Assembly (NCBI RefSeq): GCF_014643455.1
Contig: NZ_BMJM01000002.1
Span: 186,406-250,405, forward strand
Origin: Sandarakinorhabdus glacialis
Lineage (GTDB): Bacteria; Pseudomonadota; Alphaproteobacteria; Sphingomonadales; Sphingomonadaceae
Reading direction: 5' to 3'
Length of the DNA stretch: 64,000 nucleotides
A model generated the notes under the pieces. It saw nothing but the letters and a program-made list of their open reading frames with translations. It was not told the DNA's origin and did no database searches. A program made the translations under genes and the position numbers. Position 1 is the stretch's first letter. Each line of letters opens with the position of its first letter. Below, in pieces: positions 41,609-52,702 of the stretch.

Positions 41609-42901
41609 ATGACGATGGAATTGAGCCGGCGCGGGATGCTGGGCACGATCGCGGCGACGGCGTTTGCAGCGCCGGCGCTGGCGCGCGCGAAGACTGGGTT
41701 TGGCGCGGTGCAGACGCTGATCGAGAGCTATGTCACGTCGGGCAAGGTGCCTGGCGCGGTGGTGGCGATCGTGCGGCCGGGGGCGTTTCGGCCGGAATAT
41801 CTGATGGCGGGCAAGGCGGCGTTCGGCGCCGATTCTAAAGGGGGTGGCGCGCCGGTGTCGCCGGATACGCTGTGGCGGATATATTCGATGACCAAGCCGG
41901 TCACGGCGATGGCGGTGATGCAGCAAGTCGCGGCGGGCAGGCTGGCGCTCGACATGCCGATTTCCGCGGTGATGCCGGAATTTGCCAACATGCGGGTGCT
42001 GGTCGATCCGGCGAAGGGGCTCGAATCGCGGCCGGCGGCGGGGCCGATCACGGTGCGGCACCTGCTGACCCACACGGCGGGGCTGACGTATACGATTGTT
42101 GGCAACGGGCCATTGGAGAAGGAATACCGCCGGCTCGGGCTGTTTCCCGGCAGTGCCACGTCGGGCACCCAGCCGGGGGATGGCAAGGTGCCGAACTTGC
42201 AGGGTTTTGTCGCCGGGTTGGCGAGCCTGCCGCTGTATGGCGAGCCGGGCAAGAGCTGGCGCTATTCGGTGGCGCTCGATCTTGCAGGCGGAATGCTCGA
42301 GCGGCTGACGGGCAAGAGCTTCGACGCGGTGCTTGATGAGCAGCTGTTTCGGCCTTTGGGAATGGCCAATACCGGCTTCCAGGTGCGGCCAGGGCAGTTG
42401 CCGAAACTGTCGTCGAACTATGCCTGGGTGAAGCCCGATCTGACGCCGCTGAATGCGCCGGTGCTGATCGATGGCCCGCTTCGGAGCGACTGGATCGGGC
42501 CGCCGAAGCTGTTGGCGGGCGGCGCGGGGCTGCTGTCGTCGGCGCGGGACTATGCACGCTTCGGGCAGATGTTGCTCAACGAGGGGCTGTTCGAGGGGCG
42601 GCAGGTGATGCCGCGCGGGGTTGCCCGGCTGGCGACGTCGAACCTGTTGCCGGTCGGCGTGTTCCAGGACGGCACCAACGGCTTCGGCGCCGGCGGGCGC
42701 GTGACGTTGTTCGATACGGTGGCAAAGCTGCCGGAAGGTAATGCGGTCGGCACCTATGGGTGGGGGGGAGCGGCGGGGACGTTGTTCCAGGTCGACCGGG
42801 TGCGGCAGATGGCGGTGATCGTGATGCTGCAATATCTGCCGCAGCAGCGGTTTCCGCTCGGCAAGGAACTGCAGGCGGCGATCAATCGGGATGTGGCGTG
42901 A
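41609..42901 (+). CDS. Serine hydrolase of the beta-lactamase/EstB family, exported
   Basis: A 430-residue protein with an N-terminal twin-arginine-like signal (SRRGMLGTIAATAFAAPALA). The class C-type active site is SMTK (about residue 92) with Tyr in the SWRYSVALD segment (YxN equivalent has Ser-Val). HLLTHTAGL is also typical. The family includes esterases, carboxypeptidases and beta-lactamase-like enzymes. It follows recN by 12 bases and is coupled to a small membrane protein (GTGA overlap). Substrate unknown. Confidence 0.85.
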   Translation: MTMELSRRGMLGTIAATAFAAPALARAKTGFGAVQTLIESYVTSGKVPGAVVAIVRPGAFRPEYLMAGKAAFGADSKGGGAPVSPDTLWRIYSMTKPVTAMAVMQQVAAGRLALDMPISAVMPEFANMRVLVDPAKGLESRPAAGPITVRHLLTHTAGLTYTIVGNGPLEKEYRRLGLFPGSATSGTQPGDGKVPNLQGFVAGLASLPLYGEPGKSWRYSVALDLAGGMLERLTGKSFDAVLDEQLFRPLGMANTGFQVRPGQLPKLSSNYAWVKPDLTPLNAPVLIDGPLRSDWIGPPKLLAGGAGLLSSARDYARFGQMLLNEGLFEGRQVMPRGVARLATSNLLPVGVFQDGTNGFGAGGRVTLFDTVAKLPEGNAVGTYGWGGAAGTLFQVDRVRQMAVIVMLQYLPQQRFPLGKELQAAINRDVA

Positions 42902-43314
42902 CTTTGCGCCGCCGCGAACTGGTCCGCGCCGGGCTGCGGTGGGTGCTGGCGGTGCTGTATTTCACTGTCGGGGTCATCCATTTGCGGTCGCCGGATTCGT
43001 TCCTGGCGATCATGCCGGGGTGGGTACCGTCGCCGCGCAACGTCGTGCTGTTTACGGGGGTTTGTGAGATAATGGGCGCTGTTGGGCTGATGGTTCCGAA
43101 GTTGCGCTGGTTCGCGGGGGCGGCGCTGGCGGCTTATGCTGTTGGGGTTTTTCCGGCCAATATCAAGCACGCGATGAATAGTGTTGCCATTGGGGGTGAA
43201 GTGCTGGGATGGGGATATCATGCGCCGCGACTGCTGTTTCAGCCGGTGTTTGTTTGGTGGGCGCTGTTTGCTGGCGGGGTGGTGGATTGGCCGTTTGGAC
43301 GGGTTCGGGATTAG
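42898..43314 (+). CDS. DoxX-like small membrane protein
   Basis: A 138-residue integral membrane protein with about four hydrophobic segments. The DoxX-like pattern is RWVLAVLYFTVGVIHL, then ITGVCEIMGAVGLMVPKLRW-like sequence (positions 43051-43110) and AAYAVGVFPANIKHA. GTG at 42898 overlaps the hydrolase stop and gives a normal length; an upstream extension lies inside the previous gene. Members are linked to quinone or sulfur redox chemistry, but this one is not characterised. Confidence 0.75.
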   Translation: MTLRRRELVRAGLRWVLAVLYFTVGVIHLRSPDSFLAIMPGWVPSPRNVVLFTGVCEIMGAVGLMVPKLRWFAGAALAAYAVGVFPANIKHAMNSVAIGGEVLGWGYHAPRLLFQPVFVWWALFAGGVVDWPFGRVRD

Positions 43315-43350
43315 CTTGAGGGGTTCGCTGATGGCTTTTGTTTCGACGGG

Positions 43351-43412
43351 GGGACACCCCCACCCGGGCCGCGCAAGGGCGCGTCTCTCGCCTCCCCCCT
43401 CTAGGGGGAGGA
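43351..43412. repeat. Dispersed repeat family R4, copy 6 (variant)
   Basis: Opens GGACACCCCCACC and closes CCTCCCCCCTCTAGGGGGAGG like the copy at 29887; the inner part GCGCAAGGGCGC is shorter. It lies between convergent genes. Confidence 0.8.
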
Positions 43413-43418
43413 TGAAGG

Positions 43419-44027
43419 TTAGCGTAGGCCGTTGGTGATCAGGTCGGCGGCGACTTTGGCGACGGCTTCGGGGGTGAGGGTTTCGTCCCAGACGCCGAAG
43501 CGCAGGCCGAGGAAGACGTTCATGCCCATGATGGCCCAGGCGCGGATGGTCATGTCACTGTCACTGATCTCGCCGCGGCCGAATGCGGCGGTCAGTGAGG
43601 CTGCATAGCCTTCGGCGATGTCGTTGTAATGCTTGCGGTATGCGTCTTCGGCGACAAAGGCGCTTTCGTCGATGATGCGGTACAGCGCCTTGTTCTGGCG
43701 GACGAAGGCGACAAAGGCGGCGATGCCGGCGCGTTCGCCCGACAGGCGGTCGGGAGCGGCGAGGATGACCGGCGCGACGGTTTCGCGGACCTGGGCGCTC
43801 ATGTCGCCGACAAGCGCCCGGAAGACCGCCTCCTTCGATTCGAAATAGGTGTAAAAGCTGCCGATGGCGACGCCGGCGCGCTGGGCGATGCGGGCGATGG
43901 CAGCCTCGTGGAAGCCGCGTTCGCCGAACTCCCCGGCGGCCGCATCGAGCAGCAACCGCAATGTCTTGTGGCCGCGTGCGGTCTTTGGAGTCTTGGTAAG
44001 GCCTTGCGTCTTTTGGGTCACATTCAT
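43419..44027 (-). CDS. TetR/AcrR-family transcriptional regulator
   Basis: A 202-residue repressor. The N-terminal helix-turn-helix is LLLDAAAGEFGERGFHEAAI then ARIAQRAGVAIGSFYTYFESKEAVF (about 25-70). The C-terminal ligand-binding domain is all helical. It is transcribed divergently from a TonB receptor with 97 bases between the genes, so it probably represses that receptor and itself in response to a small molecule. Confidence 0.9.
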   Translation of the reverse strand: MNVTQKTQGLTKTPKTARGHKTLRLLLDAAAGEFGERGFHEAAIARIAQRAGVAIGSFYTYFESKEAVFRALVGDMSAQVRETVAPVILAAPDRLSGERAGIAAFVAFVRQNKALYRIIDESAFVAEDAYRKHYNDIAEGYAASLTAAFGRGEISDSDMTIRAWAIMGMNVFLGLRFGVWDETLTPEAVAKVAADLITNGLR

Positions 44028-44043
44028 GCGCAGTTTCTGCCGC

Positions 44044-44099
44044 CTAGTTGAATAGTGGTTCAGGTTTCAGTATTGCATCGGTCAACGACGCGCAACTAG
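44044..44099. promoter_or_regulatory. Paired CTAGTTG half-sites between tetR and TonB receptor
   Basis: CTAGTTG at 44044-44050 and its reverse complement CAACTAG at 44093-44099 bracket the divergent promoter region; a shorter TGAA-N6-TTCA repeat lies at the left end. They may bind the neighbouring TetR protein by looping. Confidence 0.3.
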
Positions 44100-44124
44100 C
44101 GCGCTGCCCCTTGGGAGATTGCCG

Positions 44125-46434
44125 GTGGATACGACTGTTTCGATGTTTCGGAAAACCCTGGTGCTGGGTGTCGCCATGGGCGCGCTGGTGCCGATGACGC
44201 CGGTCATGGCCCAGGTTGCAGCGGAGACGTCGGTGTCCGAGGATTCCGAAATCATCGTTTCGGCGCGGCGGCGCGACGAGCGGCTGATCGATGTGCCGGT
44301 CGCGGTTTCGGCGTATTCTGCAGCAGATTTGCAGCGTTTGCAGGCGGTTGACCTGTCTGGGCTGCAAGGCACGGCGCCCAACGTCAATATCGTCCAGGGC
44401 CGCGGTTCGGCGGCGAGCGCCAACATTTTCATTCGCGGCATCGGCCAGCCCGATGCCTTGCAGACTTTCGATCCGGCCGTCGGCGTCTATGTCGATGGCG
44501 TCTATCTCAGCCGCATCCAGGGCGCGCTGCTGAGCCTTGGCGATGTCGAGCGAATCGAGGTGCTGCGCGGGCCGCAGGGGACGCTGTATGGCAAGAATAC
44601 CATCGGCGGCGCGGTCAGCATCGTTTCGAAGAAGCCCGATCTCGGCGTGCTCAAGGCGGCCGGCTCGGCGCTGTATGGCAGCTATAACCAGATCCTTTTG
44701 AACGGTTATCTGTCGGCGCCGATCGTTGCCGACAAGGTCGCGCTATCGCTGGCGGCGCAGTACGACAAGCGCGACGGGCTGGTTACCGATCCGCGCACCG
44801 GGCGCGCGTATAACGACCGGGATTCGCTGACCGGGCGGGCGATTTTGCGCGCCAAACCGACCGAGGCGGTCGAACTGATCCTGTCGGGCGATTATACGCG
44901 CCAGCGCAATGCTCTGACTCTAGGCTATGCGACGGCGCCGCTGTTGCAGACGAGCCTGTTTCCAGCGGGCGTCAAGACGCTTGTGCCGGCGCAACCCTAT
45001 GGGAAGTATGACTTCAAGGCGTCGACGAGCTTCAAGGGCGATGAGGGCCAGCGGCTCGATCACTGGGGCGTTTCGCTGACCGCCAACTGGGATTTATCGG
45101 ATGCATTTACGCTGACGTCGATCACCGCGTATCGCAAGCTGCGGCCTGATTTGTTTATCGACATCGATGCGACGCAGTTCGAACTGGGCGATGTATTCGT
45201 CGGTATCGACCAGCATCAATTCAGCCAGGAAGTGCAGCTGAAATGGGACATGGACAAGTTCAAGGGCGTGTTCGGGCTCTACTATCTCAACGAGACGATC
45301 GCTTCGCGCCAGGAAGCCTATGCCGATGATTTGTTTACGTTCCTTGGCGGTCCGGTAACGTTCACACGGTTCATCGACGACGCGCAGAACACCAAATCCT
45401 ATGCGGCTTTTACACAGGGCACATATGATTTCACCGACAAGTTGTCGCTGACTGCGGGGCTCCGGTACACCAAGGAAAATCGCCGTTATGACCGGTTGAC
45501 GACGACGGTATCGAACCTTCCGGCATTGAATGGCCGCTTTGCCTTTCCGGGTAGCCTGCCGGCGCCTTTCAACCTTGATAACACAGCGAGTTTCGACGCC
45601 TGGACGCCGATGGTGACGCTTGGATACAAGCCGACGCCGGATACGCTGGTTTATGCCTCGGCGAGCCGCGGGTTCAAATCGGGCGGTTTCAATGGCCGGG
45701 CCAATTCGATCAATGACTTGACCTTCGTGGTCAATGGCGTGCCGACGTTGCTGACCGAGTTCGAGCCCGAGACGGTGTGGACATATGAGGGCGGCGCCAA
45801 GGGCAGCTTCTTGGATGGCCGGGTGCGGTTGTCGGGAACGGCGTTCCTTAGCGATTACAAGGATTTCCAGGCGCGGGTCGGTGGCGGCACCGTGGCGGCG
45901 TTCCCGGTGCTTAATGCCGGCAAGCTGCGGATCTGGGGTGTCGAACTGGAGGCGACTGTCCGCCCTGTCGATGCGTGGAACCTGCGGGTTGCGGCAGGTT
46001 ATCTGAATGCGGAATACAAGGAGTTCAACGATGGCCGGCGGCCGCCGACGTTCTCGTGTAATCCTACTGGAAACAAAGTGACTTGCGAGCCGGCGTTCAC
46101 ACCGCCTCTCACCCTTTCGGTGGGGACGGACTATGCTATTCCGCTCGGGAATGCAGGATCGGTGACGGTTGGCGGCGATGCGCGCTTCGTCGACAAGCAT
46201 TTCCTGTCGGTCGACAATCGGGCTGGGCTGATGGAGCCGGGTTATTGGCTCGCCAACGCCTATATTCAGTATGATGCGCCGGGCGGGAGCTACTATGTTC
46301 GTGGCGGGGTCAAGAATTTGGGAGATGCGCGGTATCGGACCGATGGGCAGGAATTCTCGTCGGTGGGGAATATTCAGACGGTCTATTATGGTGATCCGAG
46401 GACGTGGAGCGGGACTGTAGGGTTCCGGTTCTAG
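44125..46434 (+). CDS. TonB-dependent outer-membrane receptor
   Basis: A 769-residue receptor with a signal peptide (LVLGVAMGALVPMTPVMAQ), a TonB-box/plug start EIIVSARRRDERLIDVPVAV, IFIRGIGQPD and the plug motif IEVLRGPQGTLYGKNTIGGA. The beta-barrel ends in WSGTVGFRF. GTG at 44125 was chosen because GGGAGA lies six bases upstream; TTG at 44119 or ATG at 44143 are alternatives. It is divergent from a TetR regulator, which suggests ligand-induced expression. The sequence resembles sphingomonad receptors for plant or xenobiotic compounds. Confidence 0.9.
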   Translation: MDTTVSMFRKTLVLGVAMGALVPMTPVMAQVAAETSVSEDSEIIVSARRRDERLIDVPVAVSAYSAADLQRLQAVDLSGLQGTAPNVNIVQGRGSAASANIFIRGIGQPDALQTFDPAVGVYVDGVYLSRIQGALLSLGDVERIEVLRGPQGTLYGKNTIGGAVSIVSKKPDLGVLKAAGSALYGSYNQILLNGYLSAPIVADKVALSLAAQYDKRDGLVTDPRTGRAYNDRDSLTGRAILRAKPTEAVELILSGDYTRQRNALTLGYATAPLLQTSLFPAGVKTLVPAQPYGKYDFKASTSFKGDEGQRLDHWGVSLTANWDLSDAFTLTSITAYRKLRPDLFIDIDATQFELGDVFVGIDQHQFSQEVQLKWDMDKFKGVFGLYYLNETIASRQEAYADDLFTFLGGPVTFTRFIDDAQNTKSYAAFTQGTYDFTDKLSLTAGLRYTKENRRYDRLTTTVSNLPALNGRFAFPGSLPAPFNLDNTASFDAWTPMVTLGYKPTPDTLVYASASRGFKSGGFNGRANSINDLTFVVNGVPTLLTEFEPETVWTYEGGAKGSFLDGRVRLSGTAFLSDYKDFQARVGGGTVAAFPVLNAGKLRIWGVELEATVRPVDAWNLRVAAGYLNAEYKEFNDGRRPPTFSCNPTGNKVTCEPAFTPPLTLSVGTDYAIPLGNAGSVTVGGDARFVDKHFLSVDNRAGLMEPGYWLANAYIQYDAPGGSYYVRGGVKNLGDARYRTDGQEFSSVGNIQTVYYGDPRTWSGTVGFRF

Positions 46435-46572
46435 GGGGCGATTTTGGGTCGTTTTTGGGGGTGTGGCGGGGCTGTTGCCGGGTGGTCCGGGGGCCGTCTC
46501 GACCGCGGGAGCGGGGATGGCGGGGTTGTCAGCGGTATTTCGGCGGGGATTTGGTTTTTCGTCGACGTTTTG

Positions 46573-46606
46573 GAGATGGGACCCGGCCTTCGCCGGGGTG
46601 ACGATT
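46573..46606. repeat. Dispersed repeat family R2, copy 2
   Basis: GAGATGGGACCCGGCCTTCG followed by CCGGGGTGACGATT. It is between convergent genes and touches the aminotransferase stop codon. Confidence 0.85.
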
Positions 46607-47775
46607 CAAAGTGGGTGCTGGGATTTCAAGGCCGGCAATGCTTCGGCGAGGCGGGTGATCGCGGCGTCGAGGGTTTCGTCGTGCTTGGCGAAGCAGAGGC
46701 GGAGCGTCGTGGTGACGGGGGCTTCGGCGTAGAAAGCGCTGACCGGGATGGTGGCGACGCCGGCATCGAGGAGGCGGTCGGCGACGACGGTGTCCGTGTG
46801 GCGGATGCCTGAGGCGGCGAGGTCGATCGAGACGAACCAGGTGCCGGCGCTGGGGAGCATCTTGTAGCCGGCGGCCGTGAGCCCGGTGACGAGGTTGTCG
46901 CGGGAATTCTGGAAGCCGGCGCGCATATCGGTGAACCAGGCGGCGGGCTTGGCGAGGCCATGGGCGACGCCGGCCTGGAGGTTGGGCGGGGTGGTGAAAG
47001 TCAGGAACTGGTGCGACCGTGCGAGTGCCGCGGTGAGTTCGGGGGCGGCGCACATCCAGCCGACTTTCCAGCCGGTGAGGGCGAAGATCTTGCCGGCCGA
47101 GCCGATCTTTACGCTGCGATTGCGCAAGGCCGGGATGGCGAGGACGCTAGTGTGCTGGGCACCGTCGAAGATGACGTGTTCCCAGACCTCGTCGCTGATG
47201 ACGATGGCGTCGTGGCGGTTGGCGTAGGTCGCCAGCAGTTCGAGGCTGGCTCGGTCGAAGATGCTGGCGCTGGGATTGAGCGGGTTGTTGATGAGGACGA
47301 CGCGGGTTTTTGGCGTGAAGGCGGCGGCGAGCATGGCGTCGTCGAATTGCCAGTGCGGCGGGGCGAGGGGAACGAGGCGGGGGATGCCGCCGGCGCGGCG
47401 GACGAGCGGCAGGTAGGCGTCGTATAGCGGCTGGAAAAGGACGACTTCGTCGCCGGGGGTGATGAGGGCGAGGAGCGCGGCGGCGAGGGCCTCGGTGGCG
47501 CCGGAGGTGACGGTGACTTCGGTTTGCCAATCCAGGTCGATGTTTTGATGGGCACGGTAGTGGTCGGCGATGGCGCGGCGGAGCTCGGGGGTGCCGGGCA
47601 TCGGGGGGTATTGGTTGGACGCGGTGAGCAGCGCGGTGGCGGCGGTTTCGAGGACGTCCTGCGGCCAGCCGCTGTCGGGGAAGCCTTGGCCGAGGTTGAT
47701 GGCGCCAGTGGCGCGGGCTCGGGCGGACATGGTTTCGAAGATGGTGGTGGGAAGGGTGGTGTAGAGGGGGTTCAT
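46606..47775 (-). CDS. Class I PLP aminotransferase (YbdL/kynurenine aminotransferase-like)
   Basis: A 389-residue aminotransferase. It has INLGQGFPDSGWPQ (about 26-39), NQYPPMPGTPELRRAIA, INNPLNPSASIF, SDEVWEHVIFDG and the PLP lysine in GSAGKIFALTGWKVGW (about 233). The pattern matches YbdL-like methionine aminotransferase and kynurenine-oxoglutarate transaminase. ATG at 47775 begins the family N-terminus (MNPLYTTLPTTIFETMS). It is divergent from ligA, with repeats in the gap. Confidence 0.88.
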   Translation of the reverse strand: MNPLYTTLPTTIFETMSARARATGAINLGQGFPDSGWPQDVLETAATALLTASNQYPPMPGTPELRRAIADHYRAHQNIDLDWQTEVTVTSGATEALAAALLALITPGDEVVLFQPLYDAYLPLVRRAGGIPRLVPLAPPHWQFDDAMLAAAFTPKTRVVLINNPLNPSASIFDRASLELLATYANRHDAIVISDEVWEHVIFDGAQHTSVLAIPALRNRSVKIGSAGKIFALTGWKVGWMCAAPELTAALARSHQFLTFTTPPNLQAGVAHGLAKPAAWFTDMRAGFQNSRDNLVTGLTAAGYKMLPSAGTWFVSIDLAASGIRHTDTVVADRLLDAGVATIPVSAFYAEAPVTTTLRLCFAKHDETLDAAITRLAEALPALKSQHPL

Positions 47776-47836
47776 GGAGGGATAGGGGGTTTGGTTGTTG
47801 GGGGTGTCAAGGTTGGGATTTTGATTGAGAGGGCGG

Positions 47837-47860
47837 GAGATGGGCCCCGGCCTTCGCCGG

Positions 47861-47867
<7 letters not shown>
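47837..47867. repeat. Dispersed repeat family R2, copy 3
   Basis: GAGATGGGCCCCGGCCTTCG then CCGGGGTGACG, in the divergent aminotransferase/ligA gap. Its right end merges into the tandem repeat that follows. Confidence 0.85.
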
Positions 47868-50066
<2,199 letters not shown>

Positions 50067-50100
50067 TCCGGGAAAGTCGTTCATTTGGTCGCAGAGAAGC

Positions 50101-50130
50101 AACTGGGTCCCTGGTCAAGCCCGGGATGAC
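50101..50130. repeat. Dispersed palindromic repeat family R1, copy 3
   Basis: AACTGGGTCCCTGGTCAAGC then CCGGGATGAC; one base change breaks the left CCCGGG. It is between convergent ligA and the SLC13-type carrier gene. Confidence 0.8.
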
Positions 50131-50171
50131 AACAAGGTAGGGGTGCCACGGGGCCATCGCTGCCGAGGGCT

Positions 50172-51473
50172 TTAGAACGGAAAGAACCTCTGGATGGCCA
50201 GGATCGCGACCGCGAAGGTGATCAGGTTTAGCGGAAGGCCGACGCGCACGAAGTCCATGTAGCGATAGTTGCCCATCTGATAGACGATGACGTTGGTCTG
50301 GTAGCCGAACGGCGTTGCGAAGGCTGCGCTGCCTGCCATCATCACGGCGACAAGGAAGGGGCGCGGGCTGACACCGAGGCTGTCGGCCAGGGCGACCGCT
50401 ATAGGCGTGACCAGCACGGCGACCGTCGCGTTAGACAGCAACTCGGTGAGGATCATCGTTAGGGCGTAGAGGACGATAAGAGCCGTCAGGGGCGCGAAAT
50501 CATGGAGCGAACCGACAAGCGCCGTGGTGGCGGTCGCGGCCAGTCCGCTCACCTCCATGGCGATGCCGATGACGACCATGCCGGCGATGAGGATGAGGAT
50601 TTGCGGCCGCAGCCCGCCATAGGCTTCATCGGCGGTGACGACGCGGAGCAGGATCAGCAGCACGGCGCCGGCAAAGGCCGATGCCGCGATCGGCGCGATG
50701 TTGAGGGCGGCCATGGCGATGGCGCCGATGAAGACCGCAGCCGCCAGCGCCGCCTTGACCGGCTGGAACGGGCGTGGCTCGGCGAACAGCGCGGCGTCGC
50801 CGATCTGGATTCCGCGGCCCTGGATATTGCCGTCAAGAACCTTTGGTCCTGGCTCGGCGGCCGCGCGGCCCAACAGCTTGCCGCTGAACAGGAACAGATA
50901 CAGTCCGCCCGCGAGCGCCAGCGGCACGCCGACCGGCGTTATTTCGAACATGCCAAACCGCGGTTGGCCGGCAACGCGCGCCATGTCGTCGACGAGCAGG
51001 TTGGTCGAGGTGCCGATGAGGGTGCAGCAGCCGGCCAGCACCGTGATGTAGGACAGCGGCATCAGATAGCGTTTGGGCGGCAGCTTTAGCGCGGTCGCCA
51101 CATCGCGGACGACGGGCGCGCCCAGCACGACCATCGGCGTGCTGTTCAGGAAACAGGAAAATACCCCGATAATTGCCAGTAACAGCCACAGGCCGGCCGC
51201 GCCCATGCGCTGGCACATCGTGACGGCAGCGGCGATGGCGCGATCAAGCAGACCCGAAAGCTCGAGCGCATAGGCAATGACGAACAGCGAGGCGAGTGCA
51301 ATGATCGCCGGACTGGCGAAGGCGCCCTGGACCTCGACCGGCTGGACGACGCCGGTCATCAGCAGCACTGCGGCGCCGCTGAGCGCGACGACGTCGGACC
51401 TTACCTTGTCCCAGATCAGCGCCGCCACGACGGTAACGAGGACGATGAGCGTCAGTATCTGGTCGACGTTCAC
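50172..51473 (-). CDS. SLC13/DASS-type anion transporter
   Basis: A 433-residue inner-membrane protein with about eleven hydrophobic segments in two repeats. The repeat signatures CFLNSTPMVVLGAPVV and ELLSNATVAVLVTPIA correspond to the SNT motifs that bind sodium and substrate. Members carry dicarboxylates, sulfate or phosphate. The TrkA-C domains seen between halves in longer YfbS/SAC1-like relatives are missing, so it is the short form. Monocistronic. Confidence 0.85.
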   Translation of the reverse strand: MNVDQILTLIVLVTVVAALIWDKVRSDVVALSGAAVLLMTGVVQPVEVQGAFASPAIIALASLFVIAYALELSGLLDRAIAAAVTMCQRMGAAGLWLLLAIIGVFSCFLNSTPMVVLGAPVVRDVATALKLPPKRYLMPLSYITVLAGCCTLIGTSTNLLVDDMARVAGQPRFGMFEITPVGVPLALAGGLYLFLFSGKLLGRAAAEPGPKVLDGNIQGRGIQIGDAALFAEPRPFQPVKAALAAAVFIGAIAMAALNIAPIAASAFAGAVLLILLRVVTADEAYGGLRPQILILIAGMVVIGIAMEVSGLAATATTALVGSLHDFAPLTALIVLYALTMILTELLSNATVAVLVTPIAVALADSLGVSPRPFLVAVMMAGSAAFATPFGYQTNVIVYQMGNYRYMDFVRVGLPLNLITFAVAILAIQRFFPF

Positions 51474-51550
51474 CCGGGTATCGGGGTGTGAAAGCAGGTG
51501 CCTGGCGGCTTCATGATGGAGCTATTGCCGGAATTTGCTATGTCTTGTCC

Positions 51551-52522
51551 ATGCAAGACCCGAGCCCACGCACAAGTCGACTCATCCTCACCGCCGGTTT
51601 TGGTGTGGCGATCGCGATCGGCGGCGTCGGCTTTACGCTTGGACAGCGCGCAGCAACGGACCGCTTGGCTGTGACGGCGGAGGCGCCGGCGAGTGCGCCC
51701 GCACCTGTGCCGATGTCGTCGCCTCCCGAAACCGTCAGTCGCGTGCTGGGCCGTCAGGACGTGGTGATGCTGGCAGCAAAAGCCGCCGATGCCAAGGCGC
51801 GCGGGGTCGCTATCGGTGCCGCGACGGGCGGGACTGCTATCGATGCCGCGACGCGCGGGACTGGGCCGGCAGAAGCCGGTGTTGCCGTGGGCAGGCGATT
51901 TTCGATAGAGTTGCCGTTTGGATGTGGGGGGCCGTCGACTGCCGACAGCGATGCGGCGATGCGTTGGCGATACGACGAGAAGGCTGGCGCGCTCCGCCTG
52001 CATGTGGCCCCGATTGCCTGGTCACCGGGCGAATGGTTGGCGGCAGGTCCGGTAACAGATGGCGAAACCATTGAAGGTTTCTGGATCGCCAGGCCCTGGG
52101 CAAACAGCGAGGCCTGCCCGACAAATGACCCGGTGGCCGCCAGCGGTGTTTATCCGGTGCTGTTGCCGGGGCAAACGCTCGCCATCGGCGAGTTTTTCGG
52201 CAGCGAGGATGTTCGCCAGGGTCGCCGCGACGGACGGGCATACACGAGTGTTCTCCGCATGACCGCGGATGCAGTTCGCGGCGAGCAGGGCTTTCGCGTG
52301 CGATTGAGTGGGCGCATTGCGGCCGCGCCGGACGGAAGCCTGGTCGCCTGCCGGCAGCCAGGCGGCGCGGAACAACGGCCGATCTGCATTGTGCTGGCGA
52401 CGTTCGATGAAGTGGCGATCGAGAATGCGGCAACCGGCGAAACGCTGACAATTTGGGATGTGGCGGGGACCGGGCGGATCGAAGAGCGGGTGCGTGGGAC
52501 GGTGGGGAATGGCGCGAACTGA
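51551..52522 (+). CDS. Hypothetical membrane-anchored protein
   Basis: A 323-residue protein of no family I recognise. One N-terminal transmembrane segment (LILTAGFGVAIAIGGVGFTL, about 11-30) anchors an Ala/Pro-rich stalk, then a likely periplasmic domain with FELPFGC-like start (SIELPFGCGG), paired Cys (ACPTND, VACRQPG, RPICIV) and several beta-strand-like segments. A 27-bp tandem repeat duplicates nine residues near position 90. ATG at 51551 begins MQDPSP; an in-frame start 63 bases upstream is possible. It is divergent from the SLC13-type gene. Confidence 0.65.
   Translation: MQDPSPRTSRLILTAGFGVAIAIGGVGFTLGQRAATDRLAVTAEAPASAPAPVPMSSPPETVSRVLGRQDVVMLAAKAADAKARGVAIGAATGGTAIDAATRGTGPAEAGVAVGRRFSIELPFGCGGPSTADSDAAMRWRYDEKAGALRLHVAPIAWSPGEWLAAGPVTDGETIEGFWIARPWANSEACPTNDPVAASGVYPVLLPGQTLAIGEFFGSEDVRQGRRDGRAYTSVLRMTADAVRGEQGFRVRLSGRIAAAPDGSLVACRQPGGAEQRPICIVLATFDEVAIENAATGETLTIWDVAGTGRIEERVRGTVGNGAN
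51809..51862. repeat. 27-bp tandem duplication in a coding region
   Basis: Two 27-base copies (51809-51835 and 51836-51862) differ at two positions and encode AIGAATGGT and AIDAATRGT. The reading frame is preserved. Confidence 0.85.
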
Positions 52523-52617
52523 GTTGGCGGGGTTCAGCCGACGCCATTCTGAGAAGACGGACCGGAAGGTTCTGTAATCGTTTCGCCATGCGGTTTTTGC
52601 ATGGCTGGTGTTATTTT

Positions 52618-52632
52618 TTGTGCAGTGCACAA
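52618..52632. promoter_or_regulatory. PhaR-like palindrome
   Basis: TTGTGCAGTGCACAA is a perfect inverted repeat (TTGTGC-AGT-GCACAA). Its TGC-N3-GCA core is the type bound by the polyhydroxyalkanoate regulator PhaR in alphaproteobacteria. It overlaps the -35 box of the promoter at 52626-52654. Confidence 0.45.
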
Positions 52633-52654
52633 TTTCACAGGATTGTCATATATC
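52626..52654 (+). promoter_or_regulatory. Promoter for the 44-residue protein gene
   Basis: TGCACA (52626-52631), 17 bases, TATATC (52649-52654). The transcript would begin near 52661 and give a leader of about 42 bases. Confidence 0.4.
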
Positions 52655-52702
52655 CTACTTCGTCGCTGGGGATTGACCCGGTGGCTTGTGAGGAGAGCAG
52701 CG

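Noticed and set aside
39764-42832. A 1022-codon frame antisense to recN and the serine hydrolase
   Set aside because: The protein is Arg/Gln/His-rich with no domains, and recN on the other strand is certain.
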